From DATGKK01 sp035294725 (GTDB lineage Bacteria; Actinomycetota; Acidimicrobiia; Acidimicrobiales; Bog-793), in NCBI GenBank assembly GCA_035294725.1, contig DATGKK010000136.1, positions 1 through 13,172 on the forward strand: 13,172 bases of DNA. Direction: 5' to 3'. Made by a program: the position numbers and the translations under genes. The notes beneath the pieces are model-generated. The model had not been told where the DNA came from and did not search any database. It was given only the letters and a program-made list of their open reading frames with translations. Below, in pieces: positions 6,115 through 13,028 of the stretch (within the stretch, counting starts at the first letter, position 1; each line of letters starts with the position of its first letter).

Positions 6115-9083
6115 CAGGACCTCGGGATCTCGCGCTCCTCGTAGGTCTCGATGACGTCGCCCTCCTTCAGGTCCTGGAAGTCCGTGAGGCCGATGCCGCA
6201 CTCGTAGCCGGCCTGGACCTCGCGCGCGTCCTCCTTGAAGCGCTTGAGCGACGCGATCGCGCCCTTCCAGATCACCGTGCCCTCCCGCAGGAAGCGCACC
6301 TTCGACCCCCGGGTGATGACGCCGTTGGTCACGTAGCAGCCGGCGATGGCGCCGACGCGCGGGACCCGGAAGATCTGGCGCACCTCCGCGTCGCCGGTGA
6401 CGACCTCCTCGAGCTCCGGCGCCAGCATCCCGACCATGGCCGCCTGGATGTCCTCGATCAGCTTGTAGATGATCTCGTAGGTCCGGATCTCGACCCCGCG
6501 GCTCTCGGCGAGCTCACGGCCCCGGCGGTCCGGGCGCACGTTGAAGCCGATGATCGTGGCCCCTGAGGCGGCGGCGAGGTCGACGTCGCTCTCGGTGATG
6601 CCGCCGACGGCACGGTGCACGAAGGCGATCTTCACCTCGTCCCGCTCGAGCTTGCGGAGGCTCTCGGTCACCGCTTCGAGGGAGCCCTGCACGTCCGCCT
6701 TGAGCACGAGGTTCAAGGTCGCGGTCTCGCCTCTGCTGATCTGCTCGAACAGGTCCTCGAGCCGGGCGCCGGGCGTCGCCGAGGCGGCGGAGGCCTGCGC
6801 GAACGAGGCGAAGCGGAGTCGCTGCTCGCGTGCCTCCCCGACGTTGCGGGCGATGGAGAGGTCCGTCGTGACCCGCAGCTCGTCGCCGGCGATCGGCGGC
6901 TCAGAGAGCCCGAGCACCTGGACCGGGGTCGAAGGCGGAGCCTCCTTGATCTGGTCGCCGTGGTCGTTGATGAGCGCCTTCACCCGGCCCCACGCGGGCC
7001 CGGCGACGATCGGGTCGCCCACACGCAGCGTCCCGCGCTGCACCACGACCGTGGCGACCGGGCCGCGGCCGACGTCGAGGTTCGCCTCGAGGACGACTCC
7101 GCGGGCATCACCCTCGGGGTTGGCCCGCAGCTCCAGCACCTCGGCCAGCACGACGAGCTGCTCCAGCAGGTCCTCGATGCCGAGGCTCTGCAGGGCCGAG
7201 ATCTGCACCGTGATCGTGTCACCGCCCCACTCCTCGGGCACGAGGCCGTGCTCGGAAAGCTGCTGCATGACGCGGTTCGGGTCGGCGTCGTCACGGTCGA
7301 CCTTGTTGATCGCGACGACGATCGGCACCTCGGCAGCCTTCGCGTGGTTGATCGCCTCGACCGTCTGGGGCATCACGCCGTCGTCGGCGGCGACCACGAG
7401 CACGACGATGTCGGTCACGCTCGCCCCCCGCGCACGCATCGCGGTGAACGCCTCGTGGCCGGGGGTGTCGATGAAGGTGAGCAGGTGACCGTTCCACTCG
7501 GTCTGGTAGGCGCCGATGTGCTGGGTGATGCCGCCCGCCTCGCCGGCCACGACGTTCGCCGAGCGGATCCGATCGAGCAGCAGGGTCTTGCCGTGGTCGA
7601 CATGGCCCATGACGGTGATCACCGGCGGGCGGGGACGGAGCTCCGCCTCGTCCTCGTCGTCCTCCCCCTCCTCGCCGAAGTAGCGGGCACGAAGAGCCGC
7701 CTCCTGCTCCTCGCCCGGGTCGACGAGCCGGATCCGAGCCCCGATCTCGGCCGCGAAGAGCTCGATCATGTCGTCGGTGAGGGCCTGGGTCGCCGTCACC
7801 ATCTCCCCTTGGAGGAGCAGGAACCTCACCACGTCGCCCGCCGAGCGGTTGAGCTTCGGCCCGAGCTGCTGGGGGGTCGAGCCCCGCTCGACGATCACCT
7901 CGCTCTCGGGGACGGGCAGGTTCGAGGGGACGTACGCCGTCACCTGGATCGGCTCGAGCTCCTCCATGTTGCGGCGCCGGCGCGGCCGCCTGCGCTGCGG
8001 GGGTCGACCCCGGCTCCCAGGTCCGCCTCGAAGACCGGCGCCTGCTGCGCCCGGGGCTCCACCCCGGCCGGCCCCGCCGCCGAACGAGCCTCCGCGGCCC
8101 GCGCCGAAGCCGCCGGCAGGACCGCCGCGGGCTCCGCCGCCGAAGCCGCCGGCCCCTCCGGGCCGGCCGCCGGCGCCCGGGCCACCCCGAGCGCCGCTGA
8201 AGCCGGGCCGCGCTCCGACACCGGGCCTCCCGGCGCCTGGCGCTCCGCCTCGCTGGCCGGGACCAGCCGCTCGGGCGGGGCCGCCGGCGCCCGGGCTCGC
8301 GGCACGGCGCATGCCCGGTGGTGGAGGAATGGGCCGGCCTGAGGGCGACATCGGCCGCGGCGGAGGGGGGATCGGCTTCCCGCTCGCTGAGAGCGGCGGA
8401 ACCGGCGCTCCGGGCGCCTGGCTCGGGGGTGCCGGCCGGGGGCGGGGCGCCCCACCGGGGCGGGACCCCGGAGTGGGCTGCCCAGGCTGCGCGGCGGGCT
8501 GGGTGGCCGGGCGGGAGGCGGCCTGCTGGGCGGGGCGGGGCGGGGCTGGAGGGCGCGGGGCGGGGCGGGGCTCGGCGAGCTCGCTCGCTGGGCGACTCAC
8601 GAAGAGGCGGTGACCCGGCGCCGGCTCGTGGGTACCGATGGGGCCCTCGGCCCCCGGCTCCTCGGCGGGCTGCGCCGGCTCGGCCAGAGGTGCCGGCGGG
8701 GCAGACAGATCGCGCTCGGGGCTCGTTGCCGTCGCGGGGGCCGCCTTCCGAGCCGTGGCCGCGGCGGACGGCGGTGCCGGGAGGGGCGCAGCAGCCGGCT
8801 CAGGGGCGGGGCCCGGCTGCTCCTCGGGTTGACGCTCGCGCTTCAGGCCGTCGCGCTCGGCACGGCGCCGGACGCGGTCGGCCTGGGCATCCTCGATGGA
8901 GGAGGAGTGGCTCTTCACGCCGATGCCGAGGCTGATGGCGAGGTCGAGCGCTTCTTTGTTGGTGAGCCCGAGCTCCTTGGCAAGCTCGTAGACGCGGATC
9001 TTCTTGGGCAACTTTGAGGTTCGGTCCTCTCCGGAGTTTGAGGGCGCGCCGGGCACACCACGTGCGCCCGTGCGGACATCCAT
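6114..9083 (-). CDS. infB: translation initiation factor IF-2
   Basis: IF-2 is the GTPase that brings initiator tRNA to the 30S subunit and promotes 50S joining. Counting from ATG 9083 (989 aa), an IF2_N domain occupies about 27-80 (KIRVYELAKELGLTNKEALD), a Pro/Ala/Gly/Arg linker about 85-372, and a second IF2_N-like domain about 405-455. The G domain shows GHVDHGKT (493-500), GGITQHIGAYQ (517-527), DTPGH (539-543), NKVD (593-596) and SAL (629-631), followed by domains II-IV. The start is uncertain. The core begins near residue 25, encoded by a TTG at 9011. Codons 1-24 end in A or T 8 times out of 24, against about 3 in the next 40, which favours TTG 9011. Neither start has a well-spaced ribosome site. 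It overlaps rbfA by one base. Confidence 0.97.
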   Translation of the reverse strand: MDVRTGARGVPGAPSNSGEDRTSKLPKKIRVYELAKELGLTNKEALDLAISLGIGVKSHSSSIEDAQADRVRRRAERDGLKRERQPEEQPGPAPEPAAAPLPAPPSAAATARKAAPATATSPERDLSAPPAPLAEPAQPAEEPGAEGPIGTHEPAPGHRLFVSRPASELAEPRPAPRPPAPPRPAQQAASRPATQPAAQPGQPTPGSRPGGAPRPRPAPPSQAPGAPVPPLSASGKPIPPPPRPMSPSGRPIPPPPGMRRAASPGAGGPARAAGPGQRGGAPGAGRPGVGARPGFSGARGGPGAGGRPGGAGGFGGGARGGPAGGFGAGRGGSFGGGAGRGGAPGAAGAGLRGGPGSRGRPPQRRRPRRRRNMEELEPIQVTAYVPSNLPVPESEVIVERGSTPQQLGPKLNRSAGDVVRFLLLQGEMVTATQALTDDMIELFAAEIGARIRLVDPGEEQEAALRARYFGEEGEDDEDEAELRPRPPVITVMGHVDHGKTLLLDRIRSANVVAGEAGGITQHIGAYQTEWNGHLLTFIDTPGHEAFTAMRARGASVTDIVVLVVAADDGVMPQTVEAINHAKAAEVPIVVAINKVDRDDADPNRVMQQLSEHGLVPEEWGGDTITVQISALQSLGIEDLLEQLVVLAEVLELRANPEGDARGVVLEANLDVGRGPVATVVVQRGTLRVGDPIVAGPAWGRVKALINDHGDQIKEAPPSTPVQVLGLSEPPIAGDELRVTTDLSIARNVGEAREQRLRFASFAQASAASATPGARLEDLFEQISRGETATLNLVLKADVQGSLEAVTESLRKLERDEVKIAFVHRAVGGITESDVDLAAASGATIIGFNVRPDRRGRELAESRGVEIRTYEIIYKLIEDIQAAMVGMLAPELEEVVTGDAEVRQIFRVPRVGAIAGCYVTNGVITRGSKVRFLREGTVIWKGAIASLKRFKEDAREVQAGYECGIGLTDFQDLKEGDVIETYEEREIPRS
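7971..8831 (-). repeat. infB: low-complexity Pro/Gly/Ala/Arg linker of IF-2
   Basis: These bases encode residues about 85-371 of IF-2. The first part is rich in Pro and Ala, the second (about 260-360) is nearly all Gly, Ala, Arg and Pro with repeated GG/GAGG/RGG units, ending in a basic block (QRRRPRRRR). A short tandem repeat encodes S-x-SG-[KR]-PIPPPP twice (residues 232-242 and 246-256). The codon repetition gives strongly biased DNA on both strands, which explains the long false open frames opposite it. Confidence 0.8.
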
Positions 9084-9101
9084 CCTCGCACATCGGCGAG
9101 G
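9084..9101 (-). other. short inverted repeat touching the infB ATG
   Basis: The minus strand reads CCTCGC, a six-base loop CGATGT, then GCGAGG, followed at once by ATG 9083. The 6-bp stem would hold the only purine-rich (GAGG) tract near that start. It may reduce use of this ATG, may regulate initiation, or may be chance in GC-rich DNA. Confidence 0.35.
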
Positions 9102-9143
9102 TGCCCGCCGACGGCGCGGGGAGCCGTGGGGGCTGGTCCTGTT

Positions 9144-9413
9144 CTACCGGCTGATCGCAGCGAGCTCGGCGCACAGGCGATCGAGCGCGCCCTCGGCGAG
9201 TGGCCGCCGGAGCGCACGCGCGAGACGGGACTTCCGGCCCGCGAGCCGGGCGCACTCGGCTGCGCTCTCCCGGCAGAACCAGGCGCCCCGGCCCGGCAGG
9301 GTCCGGCCGACCTTGAGCTCGCCGTCCTCGGCCGCCACGACGCGAACCAGCTCGGCGGCCGGCCGCTGCCTCGCGCAGCCGACGCAGGTGCGCTCGGGCA
9401 CGCGCCGTCGCAC
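9144..9413 (-). CDS. ylxR: YlxR-family RNA-binding protein
   Basis: This small basic protein (89 aa from GTG 9413) belongs to the YlxR/RnpM family encoded between nusA and infB in many Gram-positive bacteria. It shows the two signature motifs, ERTCVGCARQRPAAELVRV (7-25) and LPGRGAWFC (39-47), then CARLAGRKSRLARALRR (54-70). Members bind RNA, and in Bacillus and Clostridioides the protein has been reported to interact with RNase P; which role applies here is not known. The open frame continues upstream to 9662 inside nusA, without family similarity. GTG 9413 (11 bases after the nusA stop) or GTG 9401 are both possible starts; neither has a clear ribosome site. Confidence 0.9.
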   Translation of the reverse strand: MRRRVPERTCVGCARQRPAAELVRVVAAEDGELKVGRTLPGRGAWFCRESAAECARLAGRKSRLARALRRPLAEGALDRLCAELAAISR

Positions 9414-9424
9414 GGCGGAGTTGC

Positions 9425-10741
9425 TCAGCCTGGGCTGCCCGGCCCGGGCTCCCCCTCGGCCGGCTCGTAACTCCCGGCCACGCTCGGGGGCGTGGGCTCG
9501 TCGAAGGTGGTGTCCTCGGCGACCGCCTGCATCTCGTCGGCCACCGCGTCGAGCTCCCTCTCTTCCTCGTCGATCGCGGCCGCGGCCTCGGCGAGGTTCT
9601 CCTCGGCGATCTCGCTCGGGCTCACGTCGTCGGGGTCGACCCCGCCGTCGCCAGCGGCCCACTGCTCGGCCGAGAGCGTCTCACCGCCGCCGGCCGGCTT
9701 CCAGATCATCTCGCCCGACTCGTTCTCGACCCACTCGCCCTCCGCCCAGTCGCCCTCCTCCTCGGCGGCGACCTCCGACTCGGAGCGGATGTCGATATGC
9801 CAGCCGGTCAGCCGGGCGGCGAGGCGGGCGTTCTGGCCCTCTTTGCCGATCGCGAGGGAGAGCTGGTAGTCGTGCACGACGACCGTCGCCCGCCTCTTCT
9901 CCTCGTCGAGCACGACCTCTTTCACCTTCGCAGGCTGCAGGGCGCGCGCGACGAACTCGGCCGGATCGTCGGAGAACGGGACGATGTCGACCTTCTCCCC
10001 CCGAAGCTCTGTCGTCACCATCCGCACACGGGCGCCGCGGGCGCCGACGCAGGCGCCGACGGGGTCGACGTTCGCGTCGTTGGACCAGACGGCGATCTTG
10101 GTCCGGTGGCCCGGCTCCCGGGCGCATGCCTTGATCTCGACGATCCCGTTCGAGATCTCGGGCACCTCGAGCTCGAACAGGCGCTTGATCAGACCCGGAT
10201 GGCTGCGCGAGACGACGATTTGCGGGCCCTTCGAGGTCTTGCGGACCTCGACGATGTAGGCCTTCAGCCGGGCTCCGTGCTCGTAGCGCTCGTAGGGCAC
10301 CTGCTCGGCCTGCGGCAACAGCGCCTCGACCTTGCCGAGATCGAGCAGGGTGAAGCGGCTGTCGGTCTGCTGGATGATCCCCGTGACGATGTCGCCCTCG
10401 CGCCCTGCGTACTCCTCGTACTTTCGGTCGCGCTCGGCCTCCCGCACACGCTGGGTGAGCACCTGCTTGGCGGCCTGGGCGGCGATCCGCCCAAAGTCGT
10501 GTGGCGTGTCGTCCCACTCCCGGACGACGTTGCCCTCCTCGTCGAGCTCCTGGCCGTACACCCGGAACTCGCCCCGGTCGGGGTCGATCGTGACGACGGC
10601 CTCCTCGGCTGCGTTCGGGAGGCGCTTGTAGGCGGCGACCAGAGCGTTCGCGAGCGCGTCGAAGAGCGTGTCGACCGAGATCCCCCTATCTCGCGCCATC
10701 TGTTGCATCGCTTCGAGCATCTCGAAGTTGGACGTGCTCAT
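9425..10741 (-). CDS. nusA: transcription termination/antitermination factor NusA
   Basis: NusA binds RNA polymerase and nascent RNA and modulates pausing, intrinsic termination and antitermination. The 438-aa protein has the N-terminal polymerase-binding domain (about 1-105), an S1 domain starting at EGDIVTGIIQQ (115-125), a first KH domain with DPVGACVGARGARV (226-239), and a second with LAIGKEGQNARLAARLTGW (296-314). From about residue 320 to the end is an acidic tail rich in Glu, Asp and Ala, so the protein is some 90 residues longer than I recall for mycobacterial NusA. The start is ATG 10741, overlapping the rimP stop by four bases (ATGA), with GGAG five bases upstream. Genes of this cluster are under NusA feedback in some bacteria, which bears on the terminator ahead of rimP. 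Confidence 0.98.
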   Translation of the reverse strand: MSTSNFEMLEAMQQMARDRGISVDTLFDALANALVAAYKRLPNAAEEAVVTIDPDRGEFRVYGQELDEEGNVVREWDDTPHDFGRIAAQAAKQVLTQRVREAERDRKYEEYAGREGDIVTGIIQQTDSRFTLLDLGKVEALLPQAEQVPYERYEHGARLKAYIVEVRKTSKGPQIVVSRSHPGLIKRLFELEVPEISNGIVEIKACAREPGHRTKIAVWSNDANVDPVGACVGARGARVRMVTTELRGEKVDIVPFSDDPAEFVARALQPAKVKEVVLDEEKRRATVVVHDYQLSLAIGKEGQNARLAARLTGWHIDIRSESEVAAEEEGDWAEGEWVENESGEMIWKPAGGGETLSAEQWAAGDGGVDPDDVSPSEIAEENLAEAAAAIDEEERELDAVADEMQAVAEDTTFDEPTPPSVAGSYEPAEGEPGPGSPG

Positions 10742-11334
10742 CTCGTCTCCGTCTCGTCGGTCTCGTCGTCTCGCCCACCTGCGACCTGGTGGGCTGGCTC
10801 ACGCTGCTCGTGTAGGGCGCGGCGGCGCTCGGCCTTGTGCTGGCGGCGCGAGCTCGTCGTGCCGGTGCCGGCGAGCGCCGCCCGCCAGTCGAACACGGTG
10901 TGAGCGCGCTCCACGTCACCGTAGGAGAGCTCGCGGGCGCCGCCCGGGATCGCCTCGCCTTCCAGGCGGAACGTCTCCTCGCCTGCCTCCGTGAGCACAC
11001 CCTCGAGGCGGCGGAGCCCGTCGACGCCTGCCCTGGTCCGGACGGCGACGCTCGCGCCCACGTGGGCACGGAAGTGATCGGGCCGCCGCAGCCGGCGCTC
11101 CACGCCAGGACTGCTCACCTCGAGCTCGTACCGCCCGCCGGGAACGACGTCGTGCTCGTCGAGCGCCCTCGAGATGGCACCTGTCACCGCGCCGAGGGTG
11201 TCGAGGTCGACGCCCCCCGCGCGGTCCACCGTCACGCGGACGGTGCCTGGCCTTGTCTCGACGTCGACGAGCTCGAGCCCCGACGACGCGACCACAGGCG
11301 CGACGACGCGCTCGACCCGGTCGATCGTGCCCAT
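10738..11334 (-). CDS. rimP: ribosome maturation factor RimP
   Basis: RimP assists 30S subunit assembly. The 198-aa product shows the N-terminal domain with ASSGLELVDVETRPGTVRVTVDR and the conserved block LEVSSPGVERRLRRPDHF (about 91-108), then a small beta-barrel C-terminal domain ending near FDWRAAL. A further 40-45 residues form a tail that is first basic (SRRQHKAERRR) and then acidic (DDETDETET), longer than usual for the family. The start is ATG 11334, supported by an excellent ribosome site; the frame remains open up to 11397, but that part crosses the terminator hairpin. It is the first gene of the nusA/infB cluster and overlaps nusA by four bases. Confidence 0.95.
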   Translation of the reverse strand: MGTIDRVERVVAPVVASSGLELVDVETRPGTVRVTVDRAGGVDLDTLGAVTGAISRALDEHDVVPGGRYELEVSSPGVERRLRRPDHFRAHVGASVAVRTRAGVDGLRRLEGVLTEAGEETFRLEGEAIPGGARELSYGDVERAHTVFDWRAALAGTGTTSSRRQHKAERRRALHEQREPAHQVAGGRDDETDETETR

Positions 11335-11339
11335 CTTCG

Positions 11340-11347
11340 CCTCCTCC
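11340..11347 (-). promoter_or_regulatory. strong Shine-Dalgarno site of rimP
   Basis: The minus strand reads GGAGGAGG, five bases before ATG 11334. It is the strongest ribosome site in the window and fixes the rimP start against the longer open frame that begins at 11397. Confidence 0.85.
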
Positions 11348-11380
11348 CGTGGTCTGTGGCCGGCATCTCTCCCCGGCATC

Positions 11381-11406
11381 AAAAAAACGTGGGCCACCGC
11401 CCACGT
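11381..11406 (-). terminator. intrinsic terminator in the rimP leader (possible attenuator)
   Basis: The minus strand reads ACGTGGGC, loop GGTG, GCCCACGT, then six more T residues: an 8-bp perfect GC-rich stem, a tetraloop and an uninterrupted U-tract. It acts only on minus-strand transcripts, since the plus strand has no T-run after the stem. It lies 46 bases before the rimP ATG and downstream of the candidate promoter at 11443. It could end sigma-factor transcripts, attenuate the rimP operon, or both. Confidence 0.85.
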
Positions 11407-11442
11407 CGTCTCGATGTTGCGTTGTACTCGAACGGCGCAGAC

Positions 11443-11451
11443 AGTATAGCA
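11443..11451 (-). promoter_or_regulatory. candidate extended -10 promoter of the rimP-nusA-infB operon
   Basis: The minus strand reads TGCTATACT: the -10 hexamer TATACT (5 of 6 to TATAAT) preceded by TGN, the extended -10 signature. There is no good -35 hexamer at 16-18 bases, as is often so with extended -10 promoters. It lies in the AT-richest intergenic patch of the window, 40 bases after the sigma-factor stop. Transcription would start near 11436, about 30 bases before the terminator stem. Confidence 0.55.
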
Positions 11452-11490
11452 GTCGGGCCCGCCCGCCGGTAGCCCTTGAGCAGGCCTTTC

Positions 11491-12072
11491 TCACGCGCCG
11501 GGACCGCTCCCACCGTCGGCTCCCAGGGCGGCGCGGGCATGCTCGAGCTGCTTTCGAACCGTACCCTCTGCAATCCCGAGCGCCCGCGCCACCTCCTTGG
11601 TGGACAGGCCGAGGACAAGGCAGCCCACCGCGCAAGCCCGGCGGCGCGGCGGCATAGCCCGCAGCGCCGCCTCGACGTCCAACCGGAGCACGGTGGCTCC
11701 GGCCTCGTCGCCCGAGGTGGTCACCACCGCCTCGTCGAGCGGCACCGACGTCGCTCGGCGCAGCTGGCGCCGGGCGAGCCGGAAGGCGGTCCGGTACACG
11801 TAGCCCGCAGGGTTCGCACCGGTGCGGACACGGCTCCAGTGCCCGAGCGTGCGAGCGAAGGCCTCCTGCGCGGAATCCTCGGCCGAGAAGTGGTCGAGCC
11901 CGCTCAACTCGAGAGCACGAACCACCCGGCGGTAGTGCTCGGAGAACATGGCGGCAAAGTCAGCGGCGACCTGGGGCTGGCTTGCCGGCGTGCCAGACCC
12001 CAGCTGGCCGCGCCCCGGCTCGGCGTCGGCGGCGGGCGTCTCGATGGTGACAGTGTGGCAGTCCGGCGCCAC
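11491..12072 (-). CDS. ECF-type RNA polymerase sigma factor
   Basis: A 193-aa sigma-70-family protein with only regions 2 and 4. Region 2 spans about 39-105: FAAMFSEHYRRVVRAL, then the acidic SAEDSAQEAFARTLGHW typical of core polymerase binding, and NPAGYVYRTAFRLARRQLRR. Region 4 spans about 131-183, with the helix-turn-helix STKEVARALGIAEGTVRKQLEHAR. The first 38 residues are disordered-looking. The start is GTG 12072, 21 bp after the upstream gene; a later start at ATG 11949 (residue 42) would cut into region 2, so GTG is preferred although its ribosome site is poor. It follows a membrane protein gene and probably shares its transcript. The target promoters and the ECF subgroup cannot be given from sequence reading. 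Confidence 0.88.
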   Translation of the reverse strand: MAPDCHTVTIETPAADAEPGRGQLGSGTPASQPQVAADFAAMFSEHYRRVVRALELSGLDHFSAEDSAQEAFARTLGHWSRVRTGANPAGYVYRTAFRLARRQLRRATSVPLDEAVVTTSGDEAGATVLRLDVEAALRAMPPRRRACAVGCLVLGLSTKEVARALGIAEGTVRKQLEHARAALGADGGSGPGA

Positions 12073-12093
12073 TCTCCGCTGTGCTACGGCGCC

Positions 12094-13023
12094 TCACCCG
12101 CAGCGCAGGTAGGTGGGCGAGTTGAGATAGGGCCCCGCGATGCGCACCGTGCTGACGGTGCGCATCGTGCTGGAGCGGGCGACGAGCGTGACGGCCGCTG
12201 GGACCCCGTTCGTGGGCCGCCCGACGAGCACGACCCACGAGGCGACGGGGTGGGCCGTGTCGGCAGGGCCCGAGGTGAAGCGAGCCTCCACGCTCTCCAC
12301 CGAGGGCGCCACCTTGGCGGCCACCACCACAACCTGACCGCCGCCCGCCTCGCCAACCACCACTTCCCCTGCCGGCACGACCGCACCGGAGCCGGCGGGC
12401 GCTCCCGGCAGCACGGCGTAGCCCTCGACCCTCTGACCTACTTCGACCCGGACGATCACTTCGAGGCCACCCGGGCAGAGCAGCGGGAGGATGCCGGGCG
12501 AGGAGCCCGAGGCCGGCAGTACGGACGGGTTGACGGCGCCAGCGGTGCCGGCCGGCAGCCCGCGAGACGGCGACAACCGCACGAGCTCGGAGGAGACGGT
12601 CACGCGACCGACGGTGCGCGTGCCGAGCTGCGCCACCGGTACGAGCTCGCCCGGACCGCAGCCCCTGTGGCTGCAAACGTCAGCGATACCGGGTCTGATC
12701 CCGTTGACACCGGAGGTCGTCGGCCCCTCGCCGCCGAACACAGCCGGCCCCGCAGAGCCGGTGCCCAGATGAGAGACCGTGCCGTGCACGGTCCGAGAGC
12801 CGTGAGACGCACCCGCCGACGCTGAGTGAAGCCCCGTAGAGGATGCGCTCACGCTGAGGCCAAGGCCGGCGCCCACGGCCGCGAGGACGAGGCACGCCGT
12901 TGCTACACGCAAGCCCGTTGCCCGTCGGCGGCGCTGGCGCCCGAGCACGGCCTGGAGTGCGGCAGCGTCGTCCTCGCCGCCAGCGACGTCGTCCAGCAGG
13001 TGCGCAAGTGGTGGCTGGTCCAT
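12094..13023 (-). CDS. single-pass membrane protein of unknown function, upstream of the sigma factor
   Basis: I do not recognise this 309-aa protein. A short cytosolic part (1-35) is acidic and then ends in a basic cluster RQRRRR; a hydrophobic helix covers about 36-60 (LRVATACLVLAAVGAGLGLSV); the rest should lie outside. The outer part opens with a Ser/Gly/Thr-rich stretch, then has C117 and C122 (VCSHRGCG), C183 and the near-terminal C308, enough for two disulfides, and Val-rich strands suggesting a beta fold. Its layout, inside-helix-outside next to a sigma factor, resembles membrane anti-sigma factors, but no zinc-binding HxxxCxxC motif is present and it precedes rather than follows the sigma gene. 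The start is ATG 13023; GTG 13092 in frame is an alternative, without a ribosome site. Confidence 0.7.
   Translation of the reverse strand: MDQPPLAHLLDDVAGGEDDAAALQAVLGRQRRRRATGLRVATACLVLAAVGAGLGLSVSASSTGLHSASAGASHGSRTVHGTVSHLGTGSAGPAVFGGEGPTTSGVNGIRPGIADVCSHRGCGPGELVPVAQLGTRTVGRVTVSSELVRLSPSRGLPAGTAGAVNPSVLPASGSSPGILPLLCPGGLEVIVRVEVGQRVEGYAVLPGAPAGSGAVVPAGEVVVGEAGGGQVVVVAAKVAPSVESVEARFTSGPADTAHPVASWVVLVGRPTNGVPAAVTLVARSSTMRTVSTVRIAGPYLNSPTYLRCG
12138..12167. repeat. perfect 13-bp inverted repeat inside the membrane protein gene
   Basis: The plus strand reads CGATGCGCACCGT, four bases GCTG, then ACGGTGCGCATCG, an exact inverted repeat. It encodes the TMRTVSTVRIA part of the protein close to the stop codon. 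The two halves are also near-direct repeats, since CACG-R-TGCGCA-Y-CG occurs twice. No U-tract follows on either strand, so it is not an intrinsic terminator. Confidence 0.8.
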
Positions 13024-13028
13024 CACCG

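Noticed and set aside
6615..8342. Long plus-strand open frame (575 codons) opposite infB, and similar plus-strand frames elsewhere such as 11476-12825 and 9797-10903
   Set aside because: They mirror strongly supported minus-strand genes. Their products are Arg/His/Asp-rich without domain motifs, as expected for frames opposite GC-rich coding DNA that lacks stop codons by composition.
11335..11397. Upstream extension of rimP from GTG 11397
   Set aside because: It would translate through the terminator hairpin and T-run, and a strong ribosome site fixes ATG 11334 instead.
11407..11442. tRNA or known structured RNA in the rimP leader (as metY precedes rimP in E. coli)
   Set aside because: The transcribed part before the terminator is only about 30 bases, too short for a tRNA, with no T-loop or anticodon arm. 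A conserved leader RNA family cannot be judged without a covariance search.
11422..11450. Plus-strand promoter-like pair TTGTAC-17-TATAGC
   Set aside because: Both hexamers match the consensus poorly and no plus-strand gene follows. The same bases are better explained by the minus-strand extended -10 box.
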